From: Cyprinodon diabolis
Lineage: Eukaryota > Chordata > Actinopteri > Cyprinodontiformes > Cyprinodontidae
Length of the DNA: 64,000 nt
Reading direction: 5' to 3'
Assembly: GCA_030533445.1 (NCBI GenBank)
Contig: JARPUW010000274.1
Span: forward strand, 62,001 to 126,000
The stretch's first letter is position 1. Each line of letters opens with the position of its first letter. Position numbers and translations under genes: made by a program. The notes under the pieces were generated by a model, which was not told the origin of the DNA, searched no databases, and saw only the letters and a list, made by a program, of their open reading frames with translations. Shown in pieces: positions 46,209-58,911 of this stretch.

Positions 46209-49200
46209 TTTCTCTGTTACAACTCCAGAGGCCAAAATGGCATTATCTCACTGTGAAAAGAGCGTTTTGGCCTCAACTTCTGATTTGAAGCTTGGAACCA
46301 AAAACATCTGCTCAAATCTACTTTATATTGTTAGTTTTCAGCTCTAGATGATTGCCAGAAAAGATCATGGCTGTATCATTAATGGTTTGTTTGTTACAAC
46401 TCCAGAGGCCAAAATGGCATTATCTCACTGTGAAAAGAGCGTTTTGGCCTCAACTTCTGATTTGAAGCTTGGAACCAAAAACATCTGCTCAAATCTACTT
46501 TATATTGTTAGTTTTCAGCTCTAGGTGATTGCCAGAAAAGATCATGGCTGTATCATTAATGGTTTGTCTGTTACAACTCCAGAGGCCAAAATGGCATTAT
46601 CTCACTGTGAAAAGAGCGTTTTGGCCTCAACTTCTGATTTGAAGGTTGGAACCAAAAACATCTGCTCAAATCTACTTTATATTGTTAGTTTTCAGCTCTA
46701 GGTGATTGCCAGAAAAGATCATGGCTGTATCATTAATGGTTTGTCTGTTACAACTCCAGAGGCCAAAATGGCCTTTTCTCACTGTGAAAAGAGCGTTTTG
46801 GCCTCAACTTCTGATTTGAAGCTTGGAACCAAAAACATCTGCTCAAATCTACTTTATATTGTTAGTTTTCAGCTCTAGATGATTGCCAGAAAAGATCATG
46901 GCTGTATCATTAATGGTTTGTCTGTTACAACTCCAGAGGCCAAAATGGCATTATCTCACTGTGAAAAGAGCGTTTTGGCCTCAACTTCTGATTTGAAGCT
47001 TGGAACCAAAAACATCTGCTCAAATCTACTTTATATTGTTAGTTTTCAGCTCTAGATGATTGCCAGAAAAGATCATGGCTGTATCATTAATGGTTTGTTT
47101 GTTACAACTCCAGAGGCCAAAATGGCATTATCTCACTGTGAAAAGAGCGTTTTGGCCTCATCTTCTGATTTGAAGCTTGGAACCAAAAACATCTGCTCAA
47201 ATCTACTTTATATTGTTAGTTTTCAGCTCTAGATGATTGCCAGAAAAGATCATGGCTGTATCATTAAAGGTTTGTCTGTTACAACTCCAGAGGCCAAAAT
47301 GGCATTATCTCACTGTGAAAAGAGCGTTTTGGCCTCAACTTCTGATTTGAAGCTTGGAACCAAAAACATCTGCTCAAATCTACTTTATATTGTTAGTTTT
47401 CAGCTCTAGGTGATTGCCAGAAAAGATCATGGCTGTATCATTAATGGTTTGTCTGTTACAACTCCAGAGGCCAAAATGGCATTATCTCACTGTGAAAAGA
47501 GCGTTTTGGCCTCAACTTCTGATTTGAAGGTTGGAACCAAAAACATCTGCTCAAATCTACTTTATATTGTTAGTTTTCAGCTCTAGGTGATTGCCAGAAA
47601 AGATCATGGCTGTATCATTAATGGTTTGTCTGTTACAACTCCAGAGGCCAAAATGGCATTATCTCACTGTGAAAAGAGCGTTTTGGCCTCAACTTCTGAT
47701 TTGAAGCTTGGAACCAAAAACATCTGCTCAAATCTATTTTATATTGTTAGTTTTCAGCTCTAGATGATTGCCAGAAAAGATCATGGCTGTATCATTAATG
47801 GTTTGTCTGTTACAACTCCAGAGGCCAAAATGGCCTTTTCTCACTGTGAAAAGAGCGTTTTGGCCTCAACTTCTGATTTGAAGCTTGGAACCAAAAACAT
47901 CTGCTCAAATCTACTTTATATTGTTAGTTTTCAGCTCTAGATGATTGCCAGAAAAGATCATGGCTGTATCATTAATGGTTTGTCTGTTACAACTCCAGAG
48001 GCCAAAATGGCATTATCTCACTGTGAAAAGAGCGTTTTGGCCTCAACTTCTGATTTGAAGCTTGGAACCAAAAACATCTGCTCAAATCTACTTTATATTG
48101 TTAGTTTTCAGCTCTAGATGATTGCCAGAAAAGATCATGGCTGTATCATTAATGGTTTGTCTGTTACAACTCCAGAGGCCAAAATGGCATTATCTCACTG
48201 TGAAAAGAGCGTTTTGGCCTCAACTTCTGATTTGAAGCTTGGAACCAAAAACATCTGCTCAAATCTACTTTATATTGTTAGTTTTCAGCTCTAGATGATT
48301 GCCAGAAAAGATCATGGCTGTATCATTAATGGTTTGTCTGTTACAACTCCAGAGGCCAAAATGGCCTTATCTCACTGTGAAAAGAGCGTTTTGGCCTCAA
48401 CTTCTGATTTGAAGCTTGGAACCAAAAACATCTGCTAAAATCTACTTTATATTGTTAGTTTTCAGCTCTAGATGATTGCCAGAAAAGATCATGGCTGTAT
48501 CATTAATGGTTTGTCTGTTACAACTCCAGAGGCCAAAATGGCCTTTTCTAACTGTGAAAAGAGCGTTTTGGCCTCAACTTCTGATTTGAAGCTTGGAACC
48601 AAAAACATCTGCTCAAATCTACTTTATATTGTTAGTTTTCAGCTCTAGATGATTGCCAGAAAAGATCATGGCTGTATCATTAATGGTTTTTCTGTTACAA
48701 CTCCAGAGGCCAAAATGGCCTTATCTCACTGTGAAAAGAGCGTTTTGGCCTCAACTTCTGATTTGAAGCTTGGAACCAAAAACATCTGCTAAAATCTACT
48801 TTATATTGTTAGTTTTCAGCTCTAGGTGATTGCCAGAAAAGATCATGGCTGTATCATTAATGGTTTGTCTGTTACAACTCCAGAGGCCAAAATGGCATTA
48901 TCTCACTGTGAAAAGAGCGTTTTGGCCTCAACTTCTGATTTGAAGCTTGGAACCAAAAACATCTGCTCAAATCTACTTTATATTGTTAGTTTTCAGCTCT
49001 AGATGATTGCCAGAAAAGATCATGGCTGTATCATTAATGGTTTGTTTGTTACAACTCCAGAGGCCAAAATGGCATTATCTCACTGTGAAAAGAGCGTTTT
49101 GGCCTCATCTTCTGATTTGAAGCTTGGAACCAAAAACATCTGCTCAAATCTACTTTATATTGTTAGTTTTCAGCTCTAGATGATTGCCAGAAAAGATCAT

Positions 49201-50102
49201 GGCTGTATCATTAATGGTTTGTTTGTTACAACTCCAGGGGCCAAAATGGCATTATCTCACTGTGAAAAGAGCGTTTTGGCCTCATCTTCTGATTTGAAGC
49301 GTGGAACCAAAAACATCTGCCCAAATCTACTTTATATTGTTAGTGTTCAGCTCTAGATGATTGCCAGAAAAGATCATGGCTGTATCATTAATGGTTTGTC
49401 TGTTACAACTCCAGAGGCCAAAATGGCATTATCTCACTGTGAAAAGAGCGTTTTGGCCTCAACTTCTGATTTGAAGCTTGGAACCAAAAACATCTGCTCA
49501 AATCTACTTTATATTGTTAGTTTTCAGCTCTAGGTGATTGCCAGAAAAGATCATGGCTGTATCATTAATGGTTTGTCTGTTACAACTCCAGAGGCCAAAA
49601 TGGCATTATCTCACTGTGAAAAGAGCGTTTTGGCCTCAACTTCTGATTCGAAGCTTGGAACCAAAAACATCTGCTCAAATCTACTTTATATTGTTAGTTT
49701 TCAGCTCTAGATGATTGCCAGAAAAGATCATGGCTGTATCATTAATGGTTTGTCTGTTACAACTCCAGAGGCCAAAATGGCCTTTTCTCACTGTGAAAAG
49801 AGCGTTTTGGCCTCAACTTCTGATTTGAAGCTTGGAACCAAAAACATCTGCTCAAATCTACTTTATATTGTTAGTTTTCAGCTCTAGATGATTGCCAGAA
49901 AAGATCATGGCTGTATCATTAATGGTTTGTCTGTTACAACTCCAGAGGCCAAAATGGCCTTTTCTCACTGTGAAAAGAGCGTTTTGGCCTCAACTTCTGA
50001 TTTGAAGCTTGGAACCAACAACATCTGCTCAAATCTACTTTATATTGTTAGTTTTCAGCTCTAGATGATTGCCAGAAAAGATCATGGCTGTATCATTAAT
50101 GG
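46209..50102 (+). repeat. 22-monomer HOR (3,894 bp), copy 2
   Basis: Same 22 monomer types in the same order as the previous unit. Reading by eye, I saw no difference until the last full monomer, which has AACCAACAAC at 50,014-50,023 (consensus A at 50,019). Such identity over 3.9 kb implies a very recent duplication or active homogenisation. The next unit begins with TTTTTTTG instead of TTTCTCTG at the expected spot (about 50,103). Confidence 0.85.
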
Positions 50103-53100
50103 TTTTTTTGTTACAACTCCAGAGGCCAAAATGGCATTATCTCACTGTGAAAAGAGCGTTTTGGCCTCATCTTCTGATTTGAAGCTTGGAACCAAAAACA
50201 TCTGCTCAAATCTACTTTATATTGTTAGTTTTCAGCTCTAGATGATTGCCAGAAAAGATCATGGCTGTATCATTAATGGTTTGTCTGTTACAACTCCAGA
50301 GGCCAAAATGGCATTATCTCACTGTGAAAAGAGCGTTTTGGCCTCAACTTCTGATTTGAAGCTTGGAACCAAAAACATCTGCTCAAATCTACTTTATATT
50401 GTTAGTTTTCAGCTCTAGGTGATTGCCAGAAAAGATCATGGCTGTATCATTAATGGTTTGTCTGTTACAACTCCAGAGGCCAAAATGGCATTATCTCACT
50501 GTGAAAAGAGCGTTTTGGCCTCAACTTCTGATTTGAAGGTTGGAACCAAAAACATCTGCTCAAATCTACTTTATATTGTTAGTTTTCAGCTCTAGGTGAT
50601 TGCCAGAAAAGATCATGGCTGTATCATTAATGGTTTGTCTGTTACAACTCCAGAGGCCAAAATGGCATTATCTCACTGTGAAAAGAGCGTTTTGGCCTCA
50701 ACTTCTGATTTGAAGCTTGGAACCAAAAACATCTGCTCAAATCTATTTTATATTGTTAGTTTTCAGCTCTAGATGATTGCCAGAAAAGATCATGGCTGTA
50801 TCATTAATGGTTTGTCTGTTACAACTCCAGAGGCCAAAATGGCCTTTTCTCACTGTGAAAAGAGCGTTTTGGCCTCAACTTCTGATTTGAAGCTTGGAAC
50901 CAAAAACATCTGCTCAAATCTACTTTATATTGTTAGTTTTCAGCTCTAGATGATTGCCAGAAAAGATCATGGCTGTATCATTAATGGTTTGTCTGTTACA
51001 ACTCCAGAGGCCAAAATGGCATTATCTCACTGTGAAAAGAGCGTTTTGGCCTCAACTTCTGATTTGAAGCTTGGAACCAAAAACATCTGCTCAAATCTAC
51101 TTTATATTGTTAGTTTTCAGCTCTAGATGATTGCCAGAAAAGATCATGGCTGTATCATTAATGGTTTGTCTGTTACAACTCCAGAGGCCAAATGGCATTA
51201 TTTCACTGTGAAAAGAGCGTTTTGGCCTCAACTTCTGATTTGAAGCTTGGAACCAAAAACATCTGCTCAAATCTACTTTATATTGTTAGTTTTCAGCTCT
51301 AGATGATTGCCAGAAAAGATCATGGCTGTATCATTAATGGTTTGTCTGTTACAACTCCAGAGGCCAAAATGGCCTTTTCTAACCGTGAAAAGAGTGTTTT
51401 GGCCTCAACTTCTGATTTGAAGCTTGGAACCAAAAACATCTGCTCAAATCTACTTTATATTGTTAGTTTTCAGCTCTAGATGATTGCCAGAAAAGATCAT
51501 GGCTGTATCATTAATGGTTTTTCTGTTACAACTCCAGAGGCCAAAATGGCCTTATCTCACTGTGAAAAGAGCGTTTTGGCCTCAACTTCTGATTTGAAGC
51601 TTGGAACCAAAAACATCTGCTAAAATCTACTTTATATTGTTAGTTTTCAGCTCTAGGTGATTGCCAGAAAAGATCATGGCTGTATCATTAATGGTTTGTC
51701 TGTTACAACTCCAGAGGCCAAAATGGCATTATCTCACTGTGAAAAGAGCGTTTTGGCCTCAACTTCTGATTTGAAGCTTGGAACCAAAAACATCTGCTCA
51801 AATCTACTTTATATTGTTAGTTTTCAGCTCTAGATGATTGCCAGAAAAGATCATGGCTGTATCATTAATGGTTTGTTTGTTACAACTCCAGAGGCCAAAA
51901 TGGCATTATCTCACTGTGAAAAGAGCGTTTTGGCCTCAACTTCTGATTTGAAGCTTGGAACCAAAAACATCTGCTCAAATCTACTTTATATTGTTAGTTT
52001 TCAGCTCTAGATGATTGCCAGAAAAGATCATGGCTGTATCATTAATGGTTTGTCTGTTACAACTCCAGAGGCCAAATGGCATTATTTCACTGTGAAAAGA
52101 GCGTTTTGGCCTCAACTTCTGATTTGAAGCTTGGAACCAAAAACATCTGCTCAAATCTACTTTATATTGTTAGTTTTCAGCTCTAGATGATTGCCAGAAA
52201 AGATCATGGCTGTATCATTAATGGTTTGTCTGTTACAACTCCAGAGGCCAAAATGGCCTTTTCTAACTGTGAAAAGAGCGTTTTGGCCTCAACTTCTGAT
52301 TTGAAGCTTGGAACCAAAAACATCTGCTCAAATCTACTTTATATTGTTAGTTTTCAGCTCTAGATGATTGCCAGAAAAGATCATGGCTGTATCATTAATG
52401 GTTTTTCTGTTACAACTCCAGAGGCCAAAATGGCCTTATCTCACTGTGAAAAGAGCGTTTTGGCCTCAACTTCTGATTTGAAGCTTGGAACCAAAAACAT
52501 CTGCTAAAATCTACTTTATATTGTTAGTTTTCAGCTCTAGGTGATTGCCAGAAAAGATCATGGCTGTATCATTAATGGTTTGTCTGTTACAACTCCAGAG
52601 GCCAAAATGGCATTATCTCACTGTGAAAAGAGCGTTTTGGCCTCAACTTCTGATTTGAAGCTTGGAACCAAAAACATCTGCTCAAATCTACTTTATATTG
52701 TTAGTTTTCAGCTCTAGATGATTGCCAGAAAAGATCATGGCTGTATCATTAATGGTTTGTTTGTTACAACTCCAGAGGCCAAAATGGCATTATCTCACTG
52801 TGAAAAGAGCGTTTTGGCCTCATCTTCTGATTTGAAGCTTGGAACCAAAAACATCTGCTCAAATCTACTTTATATTGTTAGTTTTCAGCTCTAGATGATT
52901 GCCAGAAAAGATCATGGCTGTATCATTAATGGTTTGTCTGTTACAACTCCAGAGGCCAAAATGGCCTTTTCTCAGTGTGAAAAGAGCGTTTTGGCCTCAA
53001 CTTCTGATTTGAAGCTTGGAACCAAAAACATCTGCTCAAATCTACTTTATATTGTTAGTTTTCAGCTCTAGATGATTGCCAGAAAAGATCATGGCTGTAT

Positions 53101-54664
53101 CATTAATGGTTTGTTTGTTACAACTCCAGGGGCCAAAATGGCATTATCTCACTGTGAAAAGAGCGTTTTGGCCTCATCTTCTGATTTGAAGCGTGGAACC
53201 AAAAACATCTGCCCAAATCTACTTTATATTGTTAGTGTTCAGCTCTAGATGATTGCCAGAAAAGATCATGGCTGTATCATTAATGGTTTGTCTGTTACAA
53301 CTCCAGAGGCCAAAATGGCATTATCTCACTGTGAAAAGAGCGTTTTGGCCTCAACTTCTGATTTGAAGCTTGGAACCAAAAACATCTGCTCAAATCTACT
53401 TTATATTGTTAGTTTTCAGCTCTAGGTGATTGCCAGAAAAGATCATGGCTGTATCATTAATGGTTTGTCTGTTACAACTCCAGAGGCCAAAATGGCATTA
53501 TCTCACTGTGAAAAGAGCGTTTTGGCCTCAACTTCTGATTCGAAGCTTGGAACCAAAAACATCTGCTCAAATCTACTTTATATTGTTAGTTTTCAGCTCT
53601 AGATGATTGCCAGAAAAGATCATGGCTGTATCATTAATGGTTTGTCTGTTACAACTCCAGAGGCCAAAATGGCCTTTTCTCACTGTGAAAAGAGCGTTTT
53701 GGCCTCAACTTCTGATTTGAAGCTTGGAACCAAAAACATCTGCTCAAATCTACTTTATATTTTTAGTTTTCAGCTCTAGATGATTGCCAGAAAAGATCAT
53801 GGCTGTATCATTAATGGTTTGTCTGTTACAACTCCAGAGGCAAAAATGGCATTATCTCACTGTGAAAAGAGCGTTTTGGCCTCAACTTCTGATTTGAAGC
53901 TTGGAACCAAAAACATCTGCTCAAATCTACTTTATATTGTTAGTTTTCAGCTCTAGATGATTGCCAGAAAAGATCATGGCTGTATCATTAATGGTTTGTC
54001 TGTTACAACTCCAGAGGCCAAAATGGCCTTTTCTCACTGTGAAAAGAGCGTTTTGGCCTCAACTTCTGATTTGAAGCTTGGAACCAAAAACATCTGCTCA
54101 AATCTACTTTATATTGTTAGTTTTCAGCTCTAGATGATTGCCAGAAAAGATCATGGCTGTATCATTAATGGTTTGTCTGTTACAACTCCAGAGGCCAAAA
54201 TGGCATTATCTCACTGTGAAAAGAGCGTTTTGGCCTCAACTTCTGATTTGAAGGTTGGAACCAAAAACATCTGCTCAAATCTACTTTATATTGTTAGTTT
54301 TCAGCTCTAGATGATTGCCAGAAAAGATCATGGCTGTATCATTAATGGTTTGTCTGTTACAACTCCAGAGGCCAAAATGGCCTTTTCTAACTGTGAAAAG
54401 AGCGTTTTGGCCTCAACTTCTGATTTGAAGCTTGGAACCAAAAACATCTGCTCAAATCTACTTTATATTGTTAGTTTTCAGCTCTAGATGATTGCCAGAA
54501 AAGATCATGGCTGTATCATTAATGGTTTTTCTGTTACAACTCCAGAGGCCAAAATGGCCTTATCTCACTGTGAAAAGAGCGTTTTGGCCTCAACTTCTGA
54601 TTTGAAGCTTGGAACCAAAAACATCTGCTAAAATCTACTTTATATTGTTAGTTTTCAGCTCTAG
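50103..54664 (+). repeat. Transition from 22-mer to 24-mer organisation
   Basis: Starts in 22-mer register but with altered content: TTTTTTTG with TCATCTTC near 50,103, one GAAGGTT monomer near 50,536, and CTATTTTAT near 50,742. A new haplotype, CCAAATGG with TATTTCACTG (one-base deletion), occurs near 51,190 and again near 52,074. CTAACCGTG with GAGTGTTTT occurs near 51,380. CCAGGGG at 53,126 is 3,892 bp after 49,234, which is 22 monomers minus the two deletions. From CTAACCGTG at 51,381 to its repeat at 55,628 the period is 4,247 bp (24 monomers minus one base), so the new unit length starts inside this segment. Confidence 0.78.
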
Positions 54665-57600
54665 GTGATTGCCAGAAAAGATCATGGCTGTATCATTAAT
54701 GGTTTGTCTGTTACAACTCCAGAGGCCAAAATGGCATTATCTCACTGTGAAAAGAGCGTTTTGGCCTCAACTTCTGATTTGAAGCTTGGAACCAAAAACA
54801 TCTGCTCAAATCTACTTTATATTGTTAGTTTTCAGCTCTATATGATTGCCAGAAAAGATCATGGCTGTATCATTAATGGTTTGTCTGTTACAACTCCAGA
54901 GGCCAAAATGGCCTTTTCTCACTGTGAAAAGAGCGTTTTGGCCTCAACTTCTGATTTGAAGCTTGGAACCAAAAACATCTGCTCAAATCTACTTTATATT
55001 GTTAGTTTTCAGCTCTAGATGATTGCCAGAAAAGATCATGGCTGTATCATTAATGGTTTGTCTGTTACAACTCCAGAGGCCAAAATGGCATTATCTCACT
55101 GTGAAAAGAGCGTTTTGGCCTCAACTTCTGATTTGAAGGTTGGAACCAAAAACATCTGCTCAAATCTACTTTATATTGTTAGTTTTCAGCTCTAGATGAT
55201 TGCCAGAAAAGATCATGGCTGTATCATTAATGGTTTGTCTGTTACAACTCCAGAGGCCAAAATGGCCTTTTCTAACTGTGAAAAGAGCGTTTTGGCCTCA
55301 ACTTCTGATTTGAAGCTTGGAACCAAAAACATCTGCTCAAATCTACTTTATATTGTTAGTTTTCAGCTCTAGATGATTGCCAGAAAAGATCATGGCTGTA
55401 TCATTAATGGTTTTTCTGTTACAACTCCAGAGGCCAAAATGGCCTTATCTCACTGTGAAAAGAGCGTTTTGGCCTCAACTTCTGATTTGAAGCTTGGAAC
55501 CAAAAACATCTGCTCAAATCTACTTTATATTGTTAGTTTTCAGCTCTAGATGATTGCCAGAAAAGATCATGGCTGTATCATTAATGGTTTGTCTGTTACA
55601 ACTCCAGAGGCCAAAATGGCCTTTTCTAACCGTGAAAAGAGCGTTTTGGCCTCAACTTCTGATTTGAAGCTTGGAACCAAAAACATCTGCTCAAATCTAC
55701 TTTATATTGTTAGTTTTCAGCTCTAGATGATTGCCAGAAAAGATCATGGCTGTATCATTAATGGTTTTTCTGTTACAACTCCAGAGGCCAAAATGGCCTT
55801 ATCTCACTGTGAAAAGAGCGTTTTGGCCTCAACTTCTGATTTGAAGCTTGGAACCAAAAACATCTGCTAAAATCTACTTTATATTGTTAGTTTTCAGCTC
55901 TAGGTGATTGCCAGAAAAGATCATGGCTGTATCATTAATGGTTTGTCTGTTACAACTCCAGAGGCCAAAATGGCATTATCTCACTGTGAAAAGAGCGTTT
56001 TGGCCTCAACTTCTGATTTGAAGCTTGGAACCAAAAACATCTGCTCAAATCTACTTTATATTGTTAGTTTTCAGCTCTAGATGATTGCCAGAAAAGATCA
56101 TGGCTGTATCATTAATGGTTTGTTTGTTACAACTCCAGAGGCCAAAATGGCATTATCTCACTGTGAAAAGAGCGTTTTGGCCTCAACTTCTGATTTGAAG
56201 CTTGGAACCAAAAACATCTGCTCAAATCTACTTTATATTGTTAGTTTTCAGCTCTAGATGATTGCCAGAAAAGATCATGGCTGTATCATTAATGGTTTGT
56301 CTGTTACAACTCCAGAGGCCAAATGGCATTATTTCACTGTGAAAAGAGCGTTTTGGCCTCAACTTCTGATTTGAAGCTTGGAACCAAAAACATCTGCTCA
56401 AATCTACTTTATATTGTTAGTTTTCAGCTCTAGATGATTGCCAGAAAAGATCATGGCTGTATCATTAATGGTTTGTCTGTTACAACTCCAGAGGCCAAAA
56501 TGGCCTTTTCTAACTGTGAAAAGAGCGTTTTGGCCTCAACTTCTGATTTGAAGCTTGGAACCAAAAACATCTGCTCAAATCTACTTTATATTGTTAGTTT
56601 TCAGCTCTAGATGATTGCCAGAAAAGATCATGGCTGTATCATTAATGGTTTTTCTGTTACAACTCCAGAGGCCAAAATGGCCTTATCTCACTGTGAAAAG
56701 AGCGTTTTGGCCTCAACTTCTGATTTGAAGCTTGGAACCAAAAACATCTGCTAAAATCTACTTTATATTGTTAGTTTTCAGCTCTAGGTGATTGCCAGAA
56801 AAGATCATGGCTGTATCATTAATGGTTTGTCTGTTACAACTCCAGAGGCCAAAATGGCATTATCTCACTGTGAAAAGAGCGTTTTGGCCTCAACTTCTGA
56901 TTTGAAGCTTGGAACCAAAAACATCTGCTCAAATCTACTTTATATTGTTAGTTTTCAGCTCTAGATGATTGCCAGAAAAGATCATGGCTGTATCATTAAT
57001 GGTTTGTTTGTTACAACTCCAGAGGCCAAAATGGCATTATCTCACTGTGAAAAGAGCGTTTTGGCCTCATCTTCTGATTTGAAGCTTGGAACCAAAAACA
57101 TCTGCTCAAATCTACTTTATATTGTTAGTTTTCAGCTCTAGATGATTGCCAGAAAAGATCATGGCTGTATCATTAATGGTTTGTCTGTTACAACTCCAGA
57201 GGCCAAAATGGCCTTTTCTCAGTGTGAAAAGAGCGTTTTGGCCTCAACTTCTGATTTGAAGCTTGGAACCAAAAACATCTGCTCAAATCTACTTTATATT
57301 GTTAGTTTTCAGCTCTAGATGATTGCCAGAAAAGATCATGGCTGTATCATTAATGGTTTGTTTGTTACAACTCCAGGGGCCAAAATGGCATTATCTCACT
57401 GTGAAAAGAGCGTTTTGGCCTCATCTTCTGATTTGAAGCGTGGAACCAAAAACATCTGCCCAAATCTACTTTATATTGTTAGTGTTCAGCTCTAGATGAT
57501 TGCCAGAAAAGATCATGGCTGTATCATTAATGGTTTGTCTGTTACAACTCCAGAGGCCAAAATGGCATTATCTCACTGTGAAAAGAGCGTTTTGGCCTCA

Positions 57601-58911
57601 ACTTCTGATTTGAAGCTTGGAACCAAAAACATCTGCTCAAATCTACTTTATATTGTTAGTTTTCAGCTCTAGGTGATTGCCAGAAAAGATCATGGCTGTA
57701 TCATTAATGGTTTGTCTGTTACAACTCCAGAGGCCAAAATGGCATTATCTCACTGTGAAAAGAGCGTTTTGGCCTCAACTTCTGATTCGAAGCTTGGAAC
57801 CAAAAACATCTGCTCAAATCTACTTTATATTGTTAGTTTTCAGCTCTAGATGATTGCCAGAAAAGATCATGGCTGTATCATTAATGGTTTGTCTGTTACA
57901 ACTCCAGAGGCCAAAATGGCCTTTTCTCACTGTGAAAAGAGCGTTTTGGCCTCAACTTCTGATTTGAAGCTTGGAACCAAAAACATCTGCTCAAATCTAC
58001 TTTATATTTTTAGTTTTCAGCTCTAGATGATTGCCAGAAAAGATCATGGCTGTATCATTAATGGTTTGTCTGTTACAACTCCAGAGGCAAAAATGGCATT
58101 ATCTCACTGTGAAAAGAGCGTTTTGGCCTCAACTTCTGATTTGAAGCTTGGAACCAAAAACATCTGCTCAAATCTACTTTATATTGTTAGTTTTCAGCTC
58201 TAGATGATTGCCAGAAAAGATCATGGCTGTATCATTAATGGTTTGTCTGTTACAACTCCAGAGGCCAAAATGGCCTTTTCTCACTGTGAAAAGAGCGTTT
58301 TGGCCTCAACTTCTGATTTGAAGCTTGGAACCAAAAACATCTGCTCAAATCTACTTTATATTGTTAGTTTTCAGCTCTAGATGATTGCCAGAAAAGATCA
58401 TGGCTGTATCATTAATGGTTTGTCTGTTACAACTCCAGAGGCCAAAATGGCATTATCTCACTGTGAAAAGAGCGTTTTGGCCTCAACTTCTGATTTGAAG
58501 GTTGGAACCAAAAACATCTGCTCAAATCTACTTTATATTGTTAGTTTTCAGCTCTAGATGATTGCCAGAAAAGATCATGGCTGTATCATTAATGGTTTGT
58601 CTGTTACAACTCCAGAGGCCAAAATGGCCTTTTCTAACTGTGAAAAGAGCGTTTTGGCCTCAACTTCTGATTTGAAGCTTGGAACCAAAAACATCTGCTC
58701 AAATCTACTTTATATTGTTAGTTTTCAGCTCTAGATGATTGCCAGAAAAGATCATGGCTGTATCATTAATGGTTTTTCTGTTACAACTCCAGAGGCCAAA
58801 ATGGCCTTATCTCACTGTGAAAAGAGCGTTTTGGCCTCAACTTCTGATTTGAAGCTTGGAACCAAAAACATCTGCTAAAATCTACTTTATATTGTTAGTT
58901 TTCAGCTCTAG
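54665..58911 (+). repeat. 24-monomer HOR (4,247 bp)
   Basis: Anchored on a GTG-starting monomer whose end stop is TAT (54,839-54,841), repeated at 58,912 with TAT at 59,086-59,088. Length is 24 x 177 minus the one-base deletion near 56,321. CCAGGGG at 53,126 and 57,373 gives the same 4,247 bp. Inside are two TCTAAC/TTTTTCTG pairs in a row (about 55,205-55,900), the CCAAATGG/TATTTC monomer, GATTCG (57,784), TATTTTTAG (about 58,004) and AGGCAAAAATGG (about 58,086). Confidence 0.83.
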
